A DNA stretch of 64,000 bases, from contig JAVTVX010000031.1 of assembly GCA_033439265.1 (NCBI GenBank), forward strand, positions 6,247,501 to 6,311,500. Reading direction: 5' to 3'. Positions 52,064-61,770 of the stretch are shown piece by piece. The notes beneath the pieces are model-generated. The model ran no database searches. It was given only the letters and a program-made list of their open reading frames with translations, and was not told the origin of the DNA. The position numbers and the translations under genes were made by a program. The stretch comes from Dillenia suffruticosa. Taxonomy: Eukaryota > Streptophyta > Magnoliopsida > Dilleniales > Dilleniaceae. Positions within the stretch are counted from its first letter, which is position 1; the number at the start of each line of letters is the position of its first letter.

Positions 52064-52539
52064 TGATGAAATTTAAATATAACAAGCTAAGAATGAAGAA
52101 AGAAACTTCAAGAATTTAATTGAGAAATCAAAGAGAGTTTACATGCAATGAAGGCATATTTTTCACACCTTCCAAAGGAACAAATAAGCCCTATTTATAG
52201 AGAACAAGAGGAGAGGGAAAGAGATGAGAAAAGAGGAGGAGAGGGCATTGTGCCCTCTCCATTTCTAGCCGTTGGAGGCTGTCCCCAACGGCTAGTTCCC
52301 CAACGGCTATTTTGAGCTAGCCGTTGGGGGACCTTTTGGTCCCCCATTTGTTGGCCCGGGCTGGGCCCGAAGGGCCCAGCCCGAAGTCCACGGGCAAGGC
52401 CCATTTAGGGCTCAATTTGGAACCCTAAAAGAGAATTACAAATATGATAAAAGAAAGGGAAAATTCTGCCTAGATTAGAGCTATACATTTAGACTTCATT
52501 CCCTTAGGATATAAACCCTAATTATCCTTTATTTCAACA
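52064..52539 (-). repeat. Copia B 3' LTR
   Basis: 476 bp. On the minus strand TATAAATA is at 52200..52193, with AACGG (MSA-type) motifs upstream at 52266..52276, 52284..52294, 52299..52309 and 52318..52328. A 12-bp stem hairpin (52357..52383) of the same sequence as in Copia D lies further upstream. The 5' LTR lacks about 76 bp of this region. Confidence 0.93.
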
Positions 52540-52652
52540 CTCCCCCTCAAGTTGGGTGTGTATGTATCTATAACACCCAACTTGACCATATTTTTATGTA
52601 TGTGATTGGCGGTTCCCGACTTGGTAAAGATATCCGCTACTTGATCCTCACT

Positions 52653-53822
52653 TCATGTAAAGCTTGGAGTGATGAGTTTTTCTTCAAACTTTTGTCTCAC
52701 AAAGTGACAATCCACCTCAATGTGCTTTGTTCTTTCATGAAAAACCGGATTTGAGGCTATGTGAATAGCCGATTGATTGTCACAATGGAGAAGGATTGGA
52801 GTAGGAACGGAGAACCCCAGTTCTTCAATTAGAGCCTTTAACCAAACTATCTCACTTGATGCGGCTGCCATGGCTCTATATTCAGCTTCGGCGCTTGATC
52901 TTGACACCACATGTTGTTTTTTGCTTTTCCAAGATACTAGATTTCCTCCAACAAACATGCAATATCCTATGGTTGATCGTCTATCTTCTGAATCTCCGGC
53001 CCAATCCGCATCACAATATCCTACGATTTGTGAGTTGTTGTTTTTCTTCATCCAAACTCTCATGCCCGGTGTGCCTTTTAGATAATGGAGGATTCTTTCG
53101 GTGGCTCTCCAATGTTTTCTGTTAGGCTTGTGCATATGTTGGCTAACTTGACTCACGGCAAAGGAGATGTCCGGTCTTGTTATGGTGAGATAGATCAATT
53201 TCCCTACGAGCCTTTGATATCTTGGTTCATCCTCATAATCTTCATCATCATCCTTGAGGCCACAAGAGGAGCTAATGGGACTACAAGCGGGCTTGGCACC
53301 TAACTTCCTGGTTTCCTGCAAGAGATCAAGCACATACTTCCTTTGCGATAGAACAAGCCCATTTGGACAATAGGCGAGTTCTATCCCTAAGAAGTACTTT
53401 AGTTTTCCTAAGTCTTTAATATCAAATTTTGTTTGTAAGAAACTTCTTACTTGGTTGATTAAATTTAAATCATTACCGGTTATGATTATATCATCTACAT
53501 AAACTAACACTATAATGATTTTTCCATCTAGTTTCTTAATGAAGAGAGAAGTGTCACTATTGCATTTTTTGAAATCATGATCAAAAAGAGTTGAGCTAAG
53601 TTTGGCATACCAAGCTCTTGGAGATTGTTTGAGACCATAGATTGCTTTCCTAAGTTTGCAAACTTTGTTGAGTTGGTGAGAGAAGCCCGGTGGAATCTCC
53701 ATGTACATTTCCTCTTCTAGATCACCTTGAAAGAATGCATTGGCTACGTCCATTTGAATCATTGGCCAAGAGTGATTGATTGCAAGGGACATCAAGACTC
53801 GAATTGTGTTCATCTTGGCCAC
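52653..53822 (-). CDS. Copia B reverse transcriptase and RNase H
   Basis: The frame starts inside RT at MAKMNTIRVLMSLA and carries QMDVANAFFQGDLEEEMYM, YGLKQSPRAWY, the active-site VYVDDIIITGND, FDIKDLGKLKYFLGIELAY, RPDISFAVSQVSQHMH and the RNase H phrases YCDADWAGDSEDRRST, SRSSAEAEYRAM and LHCDNQSAIHIA. It stops at a TGA (52653..52655) about 35 codons before the normal end. The remaining residues, to the polypurine tract, are still readable after the stop. Plus frames 52777..53303 are shadows. Confidence 0.93.
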   Translation of the reverse strand: MAKMNTIRVLMSLAINHSWPMIQMDVANAFFQGDLEEEMYMEIPPGFSHQLNKVCKLRKAIYGLKQSPRAWYAKLSSTLFDHDFKKCNSDTSLFIKKLDGKIIIVLVYVDDIIITGNDLNLINQVRSFLQTKFDIKDLGKLKYFLGIELAYCPNGLVLSQRKYVLDLLQETRKLGAKPACSPISSSCGLKDDDEDYEDEPRYQRLVGKLIYLTITRPDISFAVSQVSQHMHKPNRKHWRATERILHYLKGTPGMRVWMKKNNNSQIVGYCDADWAGDSEDRRSTIGYCMFVGGNLVSWKSKKQHVVSRSSAEAEYRAMAAASSEIVWLKALIEELGFSVPTPILLHCDNQSAIHIASNPVFHERTKHIEVDCHFVRQKFEEKLITPSFT

Positions 53823-53878
53823 CGGAGCATAAGTTTCCTTGTAGTCTACTCCATAAGCTTGAGTGAAACCCTTTGCAA

Positions 53879-54597
53879 CTAATCTTGCTTTGTATCTATC
53901 AATACTTCCATCACTCTTGTGCTTGATTTTATAGACCCATTTCCTTTAGGAAGAGATGATAACTCCCAAGTTCCGTTTCTTTCTAAGGCTTCTAGCTCAT
54001 CTTTCATTGCTTGGATCCATTGAGGAAGTTGTTTTGCTTCTTCAAAGTTTCTAGGCTCTTGATGAAGGTCTAAGTTCTTGATGAATTTTTTATGGCTACA
54101 AGGCATGTTAGCAACCGAATAATATTGGGAAATGGGGTGAGATGTTACCTTTGAGTTATAGAAAACTCTTTTGTTGATCCATTCCGAAGGAGGGAGCCTA
54201 AGCCTTGTTGATCTTCGAAGAGGAGGAGGAGGCGGCTGCTCAATGCTTTGTTCTTCTTCCTCTATAACTTGCCCTTGATCTAAGTTGTCTCCCCCTTCCT
54301 CTTGGATGGATTCATGATCAGAATGAGATGGGGTTGATACTTCTTGAGTTGGATCATTTTCAGCTTGGATTGGTTGTTCTTCTTCTTCATTTTGATGAGA
54401 AGGTTCTTTGATTGAGGGAAGGACTATATTCCAATGGTCTTGAGCTCCTCTTTCCTTTGATTGCTCTTGATCCTCTTTTCCTGCAAAATAAGGTTCTCTT
54501 TCTACAAATATCACATCTTTGGATGTGTATAGCTTTTTGGTTAGGGGATCATAACATTTATATCCTTTTTCAAAGGTAGAGTATCCTAAAAATACAC
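53879..54597 (-). CDS. Copia B integrase end, linker and RT start
   Basis: Beginning after the Copia C insertion, the frame reads KCVFLGYSTFEKGYKCYDPLTKKLYTSKDVIF, an acidic linker, RRSTRLRLPPSEWINKRVFYNSKVTSHPIS and ALERNGTWELSSLPKG. A deletion of about 19-20 bases near 53945, compared with Copia D, then shifts the frame into SIKSSTRVM. The apparent N-terminus (to 54652) is translated from the Copia C LTR and is not native. Confidence 0.88.
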
Positions 54598-54602
54598 ATT
54601 TT

Positions 54603-55051
54603 TGTTGAAAAGAAGGATAACTTAACTCATCTTCATCACCAACCAAGTGCATCTACTTAGAAGTCCAAAAATCAGCATGCATTGTCCAGCAAGCATGGCC
54701 CATTTGGGCAGCCTAAACCAACCCAAAATACATTCAAAAATAGGCCCAAGGAAGCCCAAAAGTTTGGAGAAAAGTCTAGGAAGCAAACCCAAATAGCTAG
54801 GGGCAGTTTGGGCAGCATATATTTCAACAGTCAAAAAACTAGCTGTTGGAATTCCTTGGGGTTTGAGCTCCAACGGGAATATCACTTTCTACTGGCTATT
54901 TTTCCCTTTTCTCTATAAATAGAGCCTCATTGTATCTCCAAAAACTATGAGAAAAATGCTTTCAAATCTGTCCATATATGCTCTCATTCTTCTTCAATAA
55001 AATTCAGAAGTATTCTTCATTTCTTGTGCTCTATTTTTTGATATTTCAACA
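54603..55051 (+). repeat. Copia C 5' LTR
   Basis: 449 bp. TATAAATA is at 54914..54921. An AATAAA signal is near 54996. It lacks the MSA-motif array and the 12-bp GC hairpin of B and D, though TGGGC/GGCCC words remain. The frames at 54622..54885 and 54682..54918 recur identically in the other LTR and are not genes. Confidence 0.95.
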
Positions 55052-57258
55052 TGGTATCAGAGCAAACTTCGATCCCTTCCTCTTCAAGGTTGGGTGACCT
55101 TCCACCTTCCATCAACCTTACCCAATTTCAAAATATATCCTCCATTCAATTAAGAGGAGGAAATTATTATCAATGGGCAGCCTTGATGAGAAGGGTGCTG
55201 GAACTTCACAACTTGGAGGGTCACATACTTGATCAACCACTTGAAGAGGTGGATTCTTCCTACAGAGAATGGAAGAAGAGGGACAATCATGTGTTTTTTC
55301 TTCTACTCAATTCCATGGATGAAACACACAAAGCTATGGTGACTTGTGCTCCCAATGCAAAACTAATATGGGACACAATGTTTTCTCTTTATGGCCAAGA
55401 ATCTAACCTTGGCAAAATTTTTGAGCTCAAACGACAAATTTCAAACATCAAAAAGGAAGGGAAATCACTTCCTCAATATTTTGGGGAATATACGGATACT
55501 TGGAATGAGCTCTCCACTCTCCGTCCGGATTCCATAGATCTCAAAGTCCTCCAAAAGAGGAAGGAAGAAGATAAAATCTTTGGTCTTCTCATGGGTCTAG
55601 ATGATTCCTACTCTCTTCTTAGACAAGAAATTCTCCGAATGAAGGAATTTCCTTCATTTGGAGAAGTGCAAAATATGATCCAACGAACGGAAGTTAACAT
55701 GCGTTTGGAAGAAAATTCCAAACTTAGACTTGAAGCTCAAGGTCACATGGCTACCGTTGAAGAGCACATGGCTGCCAAAGCACATCAAGTTCCAAAGAAA
55801 ATTGATGTATGCAGCCATTGCAAGAAAAGAGGACATACGAAGGAGAAGTGTTGGAACCTTCATCCTCATTTAAAGCCCAAGACCTTCAAACCAAGGGAGC
55901 AACTTTCCGAGCAGCATAATGTACTTCACACCAAGCTTCAAGGACCTACCATGGCTGATTTTGCTGCTCTTCAAAGTCAACTCAATGACATCTCCAAGAA
56001 GTTTCAACAACTTGCTCCCTCCAATGGTAAAAATCAAAACACTTTATCCTCTTTCAATTTCGAAGATTTTCTCATTGATTCGGGAACGGACCATCATATG
56101 GTAAGGGATATAAGAAAAATCAAGCATTTTAAAAAACTCCCTAACCATAAGATAGTCCGTGTTGCCAATGGGCAAGATTTGAAAGTTGAGCAAATTGGGG
56201 AAATTGAACTTTTTGGAAAAACATCAAATGCTTTATTTGTTCCCCAACTCACTTCAAATCTTTTGTCCATTAGCAAAGTCACTAAGGATCAAGGGTGTAG
56301 AGTTGTTTTTGACCCAAACACTGTTACTTTTCAGGACCTCAAGTCGAATCAATTGATTGGTAAGGGTTCTAGAAGAGGGGATCTATATTTTTTGGATCAA
56401 AAGCATCATGCACTCGTAGCTCATATCAAAGAAGATGCATCTCTTTGGCATAAACGTTTTGGGCATCCTAGTGACCAAGCTTTAAAGCGTCTATTTCCAA
56501 GTATTAATATTGAAGATAGACATTGTGAAGCTTGTATTCTAGGAAAGGAAACCCGATCAATGTATCCCAATTCAAAAACAATTTATAAAGATGCTTTTGA
56601 TTTAGTTCATTCGGATTTGTGGACTTCACCTATCAAATCTCATTTAGGCTACAAGTATTTCATTACTTTTGTAGACCAAAAAACTAGGTACACTTGGGTC
56701 TACCTTTTGAATACCAAAGATCAAGCTTTTGAAGCCTTTAAAAGCTATGAGAGATATGTGACCAAACTTTACAATGCTAACATTAAAATTCTAAGGACGG
56801 ACCATGGTGGAGAATTCACTAGTTTGACATTTGAAAACTACCTTAGAGAGAATGGCATTATACATCAAATGTCTTGTGTGTACACACCTCAACAAAATGG
56901 GGTGGCCGAAAGGAAAAATAGGCACATATTAGAAATAACTAGAGCTATGATGTTTCATGCAAATGTGCCTAAGAAATTTTGGTGTGATGGAATAAAAACC
57001 GCTGTCCACCTAATAAACCTTATCCCATCTCAAGTCCTGGATGGCAAGTCACCCTTAGAAGCCCTACTAGATAGAAAACCTAAGATATCTCATCTTAGAA
57101 CATTCGGTTGTGTATGTTACATTCATATTCCAGCACACATGAGGGATAAGTTAGATCATAAGGGTAGAAAGTGCATATTTTTGGGGTATGCTTCCTTTGA
57201 AAAGGGGTATAGATGTTATGACCCTAAAACTAACCAAACATACACACTAAGGATGTGA
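55051..57258 (+). CDS. Copia C Gag-protease-integrase, first frame (735 codons)
   Basis: The start codon uses the last LTR base, and MVSEQ is encoded by the primer site. Gag is followed by the zinc knuckle CSHCKKRGHTKEKC at 254-267. Protease has FLIDSGTDHHM with Asp 343. The integrase zinc region LWHKRFGHPSDQ...CEACIL is followed by catalytic Asp 522 (HSDLWTS), Asp 584 (RTDHGGEF) and Glu 620 (GVAERKNRH), D-35-E spacing. It ends at NQTYTLRM because of a missing base near 57247, at the phrase that reads TYTSKDVIF in Copia B and D. Confidence 0.95.
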   Translation: MVSEQTSIPSSSRLGDLPPSINLTQFQNISSIQLRGGNYYQWAALMRRVLELHNLEGHILDQPLEEVDSSYREWKKRDNHVFFLLLNSMDETHKAMVTCAPNAKLIWDTMFSLYGQESNLGKIFELKRQISNIKKEGKSLPQYFGEYTDTWNELSTLRPDSIDLKVLQKRKEEDKIFGLLMGLDDSYSLLRQEILRMKEFPSFGEVQNMIQRTEVNMRLEENSKLRLEAQGHMATVEEHMAAKAHQVPKKIDVCSHCKKRGHTKEKCWNLHPHLKPKTFKPREQLSEQHNVLHTKLQGPTMADFAALQSQLNDISKKFQQLAPSNGKNQNTLSSFNFEDFLIDSGTDHHMVRDIRKIKHFKKLPNHKIVRVANGQDLKVEQIGEIELFGKTSNALFVPQLTSNLLSISKVTKDQGCRVVFDPNTVTFQDLKSNQLIGKGSRRGDLYFLDQKHHALVAHIKEDASLWHKRFGHPSDQALKRLFPSINIEDRHCEACILGKETRSMYPNSKTIYKDAFDLVHSDLWTSPIKSHLGYKYFITFVDQKTRYTWVYLLNTKDQAFEAFKSYERYVTKLYNANIKILRTDHGGEFTSLTFENYLRENGIIHQMSCVYTPQQNGVAERKNRHILEITRAMMFHANVPKKFWCDGIKTAVHLINLIPSQVLDGKSPLEALLDRKPKISHLRTFGCVCYIHIPAHMRDKLDHKGRKCIFLGYASFEKGYRCYDPKTNQTYTLRM
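55052..55063 (+). promoter_or_regulatory. Copia C primer-binding site, overlapping gag codons 1-5
   Basis: TGGTATCAGAGC, a perfect tRNA-Met site, directly follows the LTR and lies within the gag reading frame. Confidence 0.95.
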
Positions 57259-59300
57259 TATTTGTGGAGAATGAGTCCTTTTTTGTAGATAATGAAGAAC
57301 ATCAATCATCAGAAGAAGAGAGCACTCCAAGCACGTGGAATTTCTTACTTCTCCCGAATCAATCATCTCCACCAATTGCAGAAGGAATCTCCCAAGAGAC
57401 TAATGAGCAATCTCAAAATAATGAAGAAGAAGGATCAAACTCCATAGAAGAGGAGGCAGCCCACACTTCAGGGGGAGATCAAGAAACCGAAGAGGAAGAA
57501 TCCGAGCATGTAGAGGGAGATTTGGATGCACCACCTCCTCACCTTAGGCGATCCACGAGGCTTAGGGTTCCCCGTTCGGAATGGATTAACCGTAGAGTTT
57601 ACTATAACTCCAAGGTAACATCTCATCCGATTTCTAATTATTATACCATCTCACATGTTTCTTTGAGCCACCAAAATTTTTTGAGTGGCATAGATAAAGA
57701 ACAGGAGCCTAGGACATATGATGAAGCATCCAAGGACCCAAGGTGGAGAAAGGCAATGAAGGAAGAACTAGATGCATTGACCAAGAACGGTACATGGGAA
57801 GTCACCTCTCTTCCAAAGAGCAAGCGAGCCGTCGGATGCAAATGGGTATACAAAATCAAATATAAAAGTGATGGATCAATTGAAAGGTTTAAGGCAAGTT
57901 TTGTGGCTAAAGGATTCACTCAAACATATGGGATAGATTACAAAGAGACATACGCACCCGTTGCCAAAATGAATACAATTAGGGTCTTGATGTCTCTTGC
58001 GGTGAACCATGGATGGAGCATGTTTCAAATGGATGTAGCAAACGCGTTCCTTCAAGGAGATCTCGAAGAAGAAGTGTACATGCAACTTCCTCAAGGGTTT
58101 CAACAACAAGGAGAAAACGTGTGCAAACTACGCAAGGCTATCTACGGGCTGAAGCAATCCCCAAGGGCATGGTATGCAAAATTAAGCCATGCTTTCCTTA
58201 GTAGTGGATTTGTTAAATGCCATAGCGACTCTTCTGTTTTCATTAGAAAAAACAATGATAAAATAGTGATAGCCTTAGTTTACGTAGATGATATCATCAT
58301 TACTGGAAATGACATGCATTTAATAGATATAGTTAGAAATTTCTTGATTTCTAGGTTTGAAATTAAAGATTTAGGGAGACTAAAGTATTTCTTAGGAATT
58401 GAGTTAGCCTATTGTAATAATGGGCTAATTCTATCCCAAAGGAAATATGCACTTGATCTTTTGCAGGAAACAGGAAAGCTAGGAGGAAAGCCAGCTTGTA
58501 GCCCTATTGTCACCACTGGACCTCTAGTAGATGATGAGGAGCCACTTGAGGACATAGAGAGATATCAAAGACTTGTAGGACGACTGATCTACCTCACCAT
58601 CACTAGGCCAGACATAGCCTTTGCCGTGAGCCAAATTAGTCAACATATGCATTCTCCAAAGATGGGTCATTGGAGAGCAGTTGAGCGCATCCTTCACTAC
58701 ATCAAGAAATCACCAGGACTAGGTATTTGGATGAAGAACAATGGAAGCTCCCAAATTGAAGGCTTTTGCGATGCAGATTGGGCGAGCGATTCAAAGGATA
58801 GAAGATCTACCACCGGGTACTGCATGTTCGTAGGAGGCAACTTGGTAGCATGGAAGAGCAAAAAACAACATGTGGTGTCAAGATCGAGTGCAGAGGCTGA
58901 GTATAGAGCAATGGTGTCAGCGGCCAGTGAGATTGTATGGTTGAAGGCTCTAGTAGAGGAATTAGGGTTCAATGTTTCTACACCAATCAACTTGCATTGT
59001 GACAATCAATCGGCAATTCATATTGCATCCAATCCGGTCTTCCATGAAAGGACTAAACACATAGAAGTTGATTGTCACTTCATTCGACAAAAGGTGGAAG
59101 AAAAGCTTATAGCCACTCCCTACATCAAAGGAAAAGAGCAACTAGCTGATATCTTCACAAAAGGGGGAACTGCAATGCATCTTCAAGAAATCATGAACAA
59201 GTTGGGCACTATCGATATCTACGCACCCAACTTGAGGGGGAGTGTTGAAAAGAAGGATAACTTAACCCATCTTCATCACCAACCAAGTGCATCTACTTAG
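57255..59300 (+). CDS. Copia C linker, RT and RNase H, second frame (681 codons)
   Basis: An acidic linker leads to LRRSTRLRVPRSEW, then RT with WEVTSLPKSKRAVGCKWVY, QMDVANAFLQGDLEEEVYM and VYVDDIIITGND (YVDD at 343-346). RNase H follows with FCDADWASDSKDRRSTTGY, SRSSAEAEYRAM and LHCDNQSAIHIA. The frame crosses the polypurine tract and ends inside the 3' LTR (stop 59298..59300), adding about 17 LTR-encoded residues. The ATG at 57255 is fortuitous, because native coding comes from the upstream frame. The shadows 57641, 57876, 58013 and 58697 are ignored. Confidence 0.95.
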   Translation: MIFVENESFFVDNEEHQSSEEESTPSTWNFLLLPNQSSPPIAEGISQETNEQSQNNEEEGSNSIEEEAAHTSGGDQETEEEESEHVEGDLDAPPPHLRRSTRLRVPRSEWINRRVYYNSKVTSHPISNYYTISHVSLSHQNFLSGIDKEQEPRTYDEASKDPRWRKAMKEELDALTKNGTWEVTSLPKSKRAVGCKWVYKIKYKSDGSIERFKASFVAKGFTQTYGIDYKETYAPVAKMNTIRVLMSLAVNHGWSMFQMDVANAFLQGDLEEEVYMQLPQGFQQQGENVCKLRKAIYGLKQSPRAWYAKLSHAFLSSGFVKCHSDSSVFIRKNNDKIVIALVYVDDIIITGNDMHLIDIVRNFLISRFEIKDLGRLKYFLGIELAYCNNGLILSQRKYALDLLQETGKLGGKPACSPIVTTGPLVDDEEPLEDIERYQRLVGRLIYLTITRPDIAFAVSQISQHMHSPKMGHWRAVERILHYIKKSPGLGIWMKNNGSSQIEGFCDADWASDSKDRRSTTGYCMFVGGNLVAWKSKKQHVVSRSSAEAEYRAMVSAASEIVWLKALVEELGFNVSTPINLHCDNQSAIHIASNPVFHERTKHIEVDCHFIRQKVEEKLIATPYIKGKEQLADIFTKGGTAMHLQEIMNKLGTIDIYAPNLRGSVEKKDNLTHLHHQPSAST

Positions 59301-59691
59301 AAGTCCAAAAATCAGCATGCATTGTCCAGCAAGCATGGCCCATTTGGGCAGCCTAAACCAACCCAAAATACATTCAAAAATAGGCCCAAGGAAGCCCAAA
59401 AGTTTGGAGAAAAGTCTAGGAAGCAAACCCAAATAGCTAGGGGCAGTTTGGGCAGCATATATTTCAACAGTCAAAAAACTAGCTGTTGGAATTCCTTGGG
59501 GTTTGAGCTCCAACGGGAATATCACTTTCTACTGGCTATTTTTCCCTTTTCTCTATAAATAGAGCATCATTGTATCTCCAAAAACTATGAGAAAAATGCT
59601 CTCAAATCTGTCCATATATGCTCTCATTCTTCTTCAATAAAATTCAGAAGTATTCTTCATTTCTTGTGCTCTATTTTTTGATATTTCAACA
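59243..59691 (+). repeat. Copia C 3' LTR
   Basis: 449 bp, partner of 54603..55051, with TATA at 59554..59561. Its first 58 bases encode the tail of pol. Confidence 0.95.
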
Positions 59692-59696
59692 ATTTT

Positions 59697-59986
59697 CTCC
59701 CTCTTTCATCTAGTTGATTTCTAAAGTTTTCCGGTACATGCACATAACAAATACACCCAAAAACTCTTAAGTGTGAGATACTAGGTTTTCTTCCTAAGAG
59801 TAGTTCTAAAGGGGATTTTCCTTCTAGCACTTGAGAGGGCATAAGGTTTATAAGGTGGGCAGCGGTTTTAATGGCTTCACTCCAAAACTTTTTAGGTACA
59901 TTGGAGTGAAACATCATAGCCCTAGCCGTTTCTAGTAAATGTCTATTTTTCCTTTCGGCAACTCCATTTTGTTGAGGAGTGTACAC
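59697..59986 (-). CDS. Copia B integrase, C-terminal part of the catalytic core
   Basis: The frame reads YTPQQNGVAERKNRHLLETARAMMF with the catalytic Glu, then PKKFWSEAIKTAAHLINLMPSQVLEGKSPLE and FGCICYVHVPENFRNQLDERGRK, where Copia C interrupts it. A stop at 59993..59995 separates it from the rest of integrase, at a position where B's relatives have Gln. The residues LLKYQKIEHKK at its end are from the Copia C LTR. Confidence 0.9.
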
Positions 59987-59995
59987 ACAAGACTT

Positions 59996-61063
59996 TTAAT
60001 GAATAATTTCTTTTTCTTCTAGAAAATTTTCAAGTGCATGGCTAGTATATTCTCCCCCATGATCCGATCTAAGGATTTTGATGTTTGCATTGAATTGCTT
60101 GGTCACATATCTATAATAGCTCTTAAGTGCTTCAAATACTTCAGACTTAGTTACTAATAAGTACACCCATGTGTATCTAGTTTTGTGATCAATGAAGGTA
60201 ACAAAGTATTTGAAGCCATTATGAGATTCTATTGGTGAAGTCCACACATCGGTATGAATGAGTTCAAAGGCATTTTCATATATTGTGTTTGAGATTGGAT
60301 AGTACACTTTAGTTTGTTTTCCAAGAATACAAGCTTTGCAATGCCTATTTTCTACTTTCTGACTTGGAAATAGGCGTTTCAAAGCTAAATCTCCCGGGTG
60401 ACCTAGTCGGGCATGCCATATAGAAAACGCTTGACTTTGAACTCCAAAAGCTTGATTTTCTTTGTCCAAGAAATATAGGTTATTCCTCCTAGATCCCTTG
60501 CCAATCAAATGATTCGTTTTGAGATCCTGAAAAATAACTTGGTTAGGATCAAAAGTGGCTTTGCAATTATGGTCTTTGGTAATTTTACTAATGGACATGA
60601 GGTTAGAGTTGAATTTTGGGACATATAAAGCTTTAGTTTTCTTACCTAGGAGTTCAACTTCACCTAGATGATCAACTTTTAGTTTTTGACCATTAGCAAC
60701 CTTGACAATCTTATAACTAGATAGAGGAATGAATTTCCTAACTTTGTTTTTATCCTTTACCATGTGATTGTCACAGCCCGAATCAATAAGCCAATTATTT
60801 AAATGAGATGAGTTCAAGTTGTTACCGGATTGAAGGGCAACTTGGCTAAGGAGCCTTTTCATCTCTTTTTGCATCTCCTCCATCTTGGATTCGAGTGCAG
60901 CCACTTGGGAGACTTGTTGAGCATGAGCTGGTTGTTCCACCTCCTTGTTGTTCTTTGGGCGCAAATTTGGGTAGAGAAACCAGCACCTTTCCCTTTTGTG
61001 GCCGGGTTTCTTGCAATTTGTGCAAACATCCTTTTTAAAGAAATTTTGAGCTTTGTTGACCAT
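59996..61063 (-). CDS. Copia B Gag zinc knuckle, protease and integrase N-terminal part
   Basis: CTNCKKPGHKRERC is the knuckle. It is followed by NWLIDSGCDNHMVKD (protease active site), IWHARLGHPGDLALKRLFPSQ with CKACILGKQT (integrase zinc domain), HTDVWTSPIESHNGFKYFVTF (first Asp) and LRSDHGGEYTSHALENFLEE (second Asp). It ends at a premature stop after EIIH. The ATG at 61063 is internal, and the frame is continuous with Gag apart from a frameshift near 61080. Confidence 0.92.
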   Translation of the reverse strand: MVNKAQNFFKKDVCTNCKKPGHKRERCWFLYPNLRPKNNKEVEQPAHAQQVSQVAALESKMEEMQKEMKRLLSQVALQSGNNLNSSHLNNWLIDSGCDNHMVKDKNKVRKFIPLSSYKIVKVANGQKLKVDHLGEVELLGKKTKALYVPKFNSNLMSISKITKDHNCKATFDPNQVIFQDLKTNHLIGKGSRRNNLYFLDKENQAFGVQSQAFSIWHARLGHPGDLALKRLFPSQKVENRHCKACILGKQTKVYYPISNTIYENAFELIHTDVWTSPIESHNGFKYFVTFIDHKTRYTWVYLLVTKSEVFEALKSYYRYVTKQFNANIKILRSDHGGEYTSHALENFLEEKEIIH

Positions 61064-61770
61064 ATGATCATTTTGGACAGCTTTGAAGGCTTGACTTCGG
61101 ATTTGAGCTTGGTAGACTCCTCTAGCCTCATGCTAGTCTCGGCCATTTGAATCATAAATTGAACTTTTTGGAATGAAGGGAATATCTTCATTCTAAGGAT
61201 TTCTTGACGAATTGGAGCATATTCATCTCCAAGACCCATAAGAAGACCAAAGGTCATGTCTTCATCATTTCTTTGAAGAATGGTCTTGAGATTAGAAGTT
61301 GGAGGCCTAAGAAGATTAAGCTCATTCCAAAGATCCCTATATTCCCCAAAGTATTCGGGTAGGGTTTTACCTCCTTTTTGAATTTTGAAGATTTTTCTTT
61401 TGAGCTCAAAGATTCGTCCGGTGTTGGTCTCTTGCCCATATAGAGCATGCATTTGATCCCACAAAGCCCTTGCATTTGGAATGCAAGTAACCATTGCTTT
61501 GTGGGTTTTGTCAAGAGACATTTGAAGTAGCACCACCACTTGGTCATCTTGCTTCTTCCACGATTTGAATGTAGGGTCGGCATCATCCAAAGGATCCTCC
61601 AATATGTGATTTTCGAGATTGAAGAAGTTCAAGGATCTCTTGATGGTGTCTTGCCAAACATTGTAATTTGATGAATCTAAGAGAATGGAAGTAAACATGG
61701 AAGTACTAATTTGTGGTGGAGGATTACCAATACCGGAAGATGAAGGTATCGAAGCCTGCTCTGATACCAT
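60859..61770 (-). CDS. Copia B Gag
   Basis: The native start is MVSEQASIPSSSG at 61770, where the A is the last LTR base and the following bases are the primer site. The upstream residues MLYLNFI are LTR. Gag phrases are NYNVWQDTIKRSLNFFNLENHI, LWDQMHALYGQETNTGRIFELKRKI, LPEYFGEYRDLWNELNLL and FGLLMGLGDEYAPIRQEILRMK. After about 61080 the frame is shifted relative to the zinc knuckle, so the last 70 residues here are out of register. Confidence 0.9.
   Translation of the reverse strand: MVSEQASIPSSSGIGNPPPQISTSMFTSILLDSSNYNVWQDTIKRSLNFFNLENHILEDPLDDADPTFKSWKKQDDQVVVLLQMSLDKTHKAMVTCIPNARALWDQMHALYGQETNTGRIFELKRKIFKIQKGGKTLPEYFGEYRDLWNELNLLRPPTSNLKTILQRNDEDMTFGLLMGLGDEYAPIRQEILRMKIFPSFQKVQFMIQMAETSMRLEESTKLKSEVKPSKLSKMIIWSTKLKISLKRMFAQIARNPATKGKGAGFSTQICAQRTTRRWNNQLMLNKSPKWLHSNPRWRRCKKR
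61758..61769 (-). promoter_or_regulatory. Copia B primer-binding site, overlapping gag codons 1-5
   Basis: TGGTATCAGAGC on the minus strand directly follows the 5' LTR end (61770). Confidence 0.94.

Larger units (their letters stand above)
54603..59691 (+). mobile_element. Copia C: complete Ty1/Copia element nested in Copia B
   Basis: 449-bp LTRs (54603..55051 and 59243..59691) start TGTTGAAAAG and end TTTCAACA. ATTTT is duplicated exactly (54598..54602 and 59692..59696). I saw three differences between the LTRs. The primer site begins at 55052 and the polypurine tract GAGGGGGAG is at 59234..59242. It inserted into the integrase region of Copia B in opposite orientation. A single missing base near 57247 splits gag-pol into two long frames. 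All domains are otherwise intact. Confidence 0.96.

Noticed and set aside
53082..53303. Plus frames opposite Copia B RT
   Set aside because: Antisense shadows of the RNase H and RT coding strand.
54622..54918. Identical short frames in both Copia C LTRs (also at 59262..59558)
   Set aside because: Repeated because the LTRs are repeated. Composition is not coding-like.
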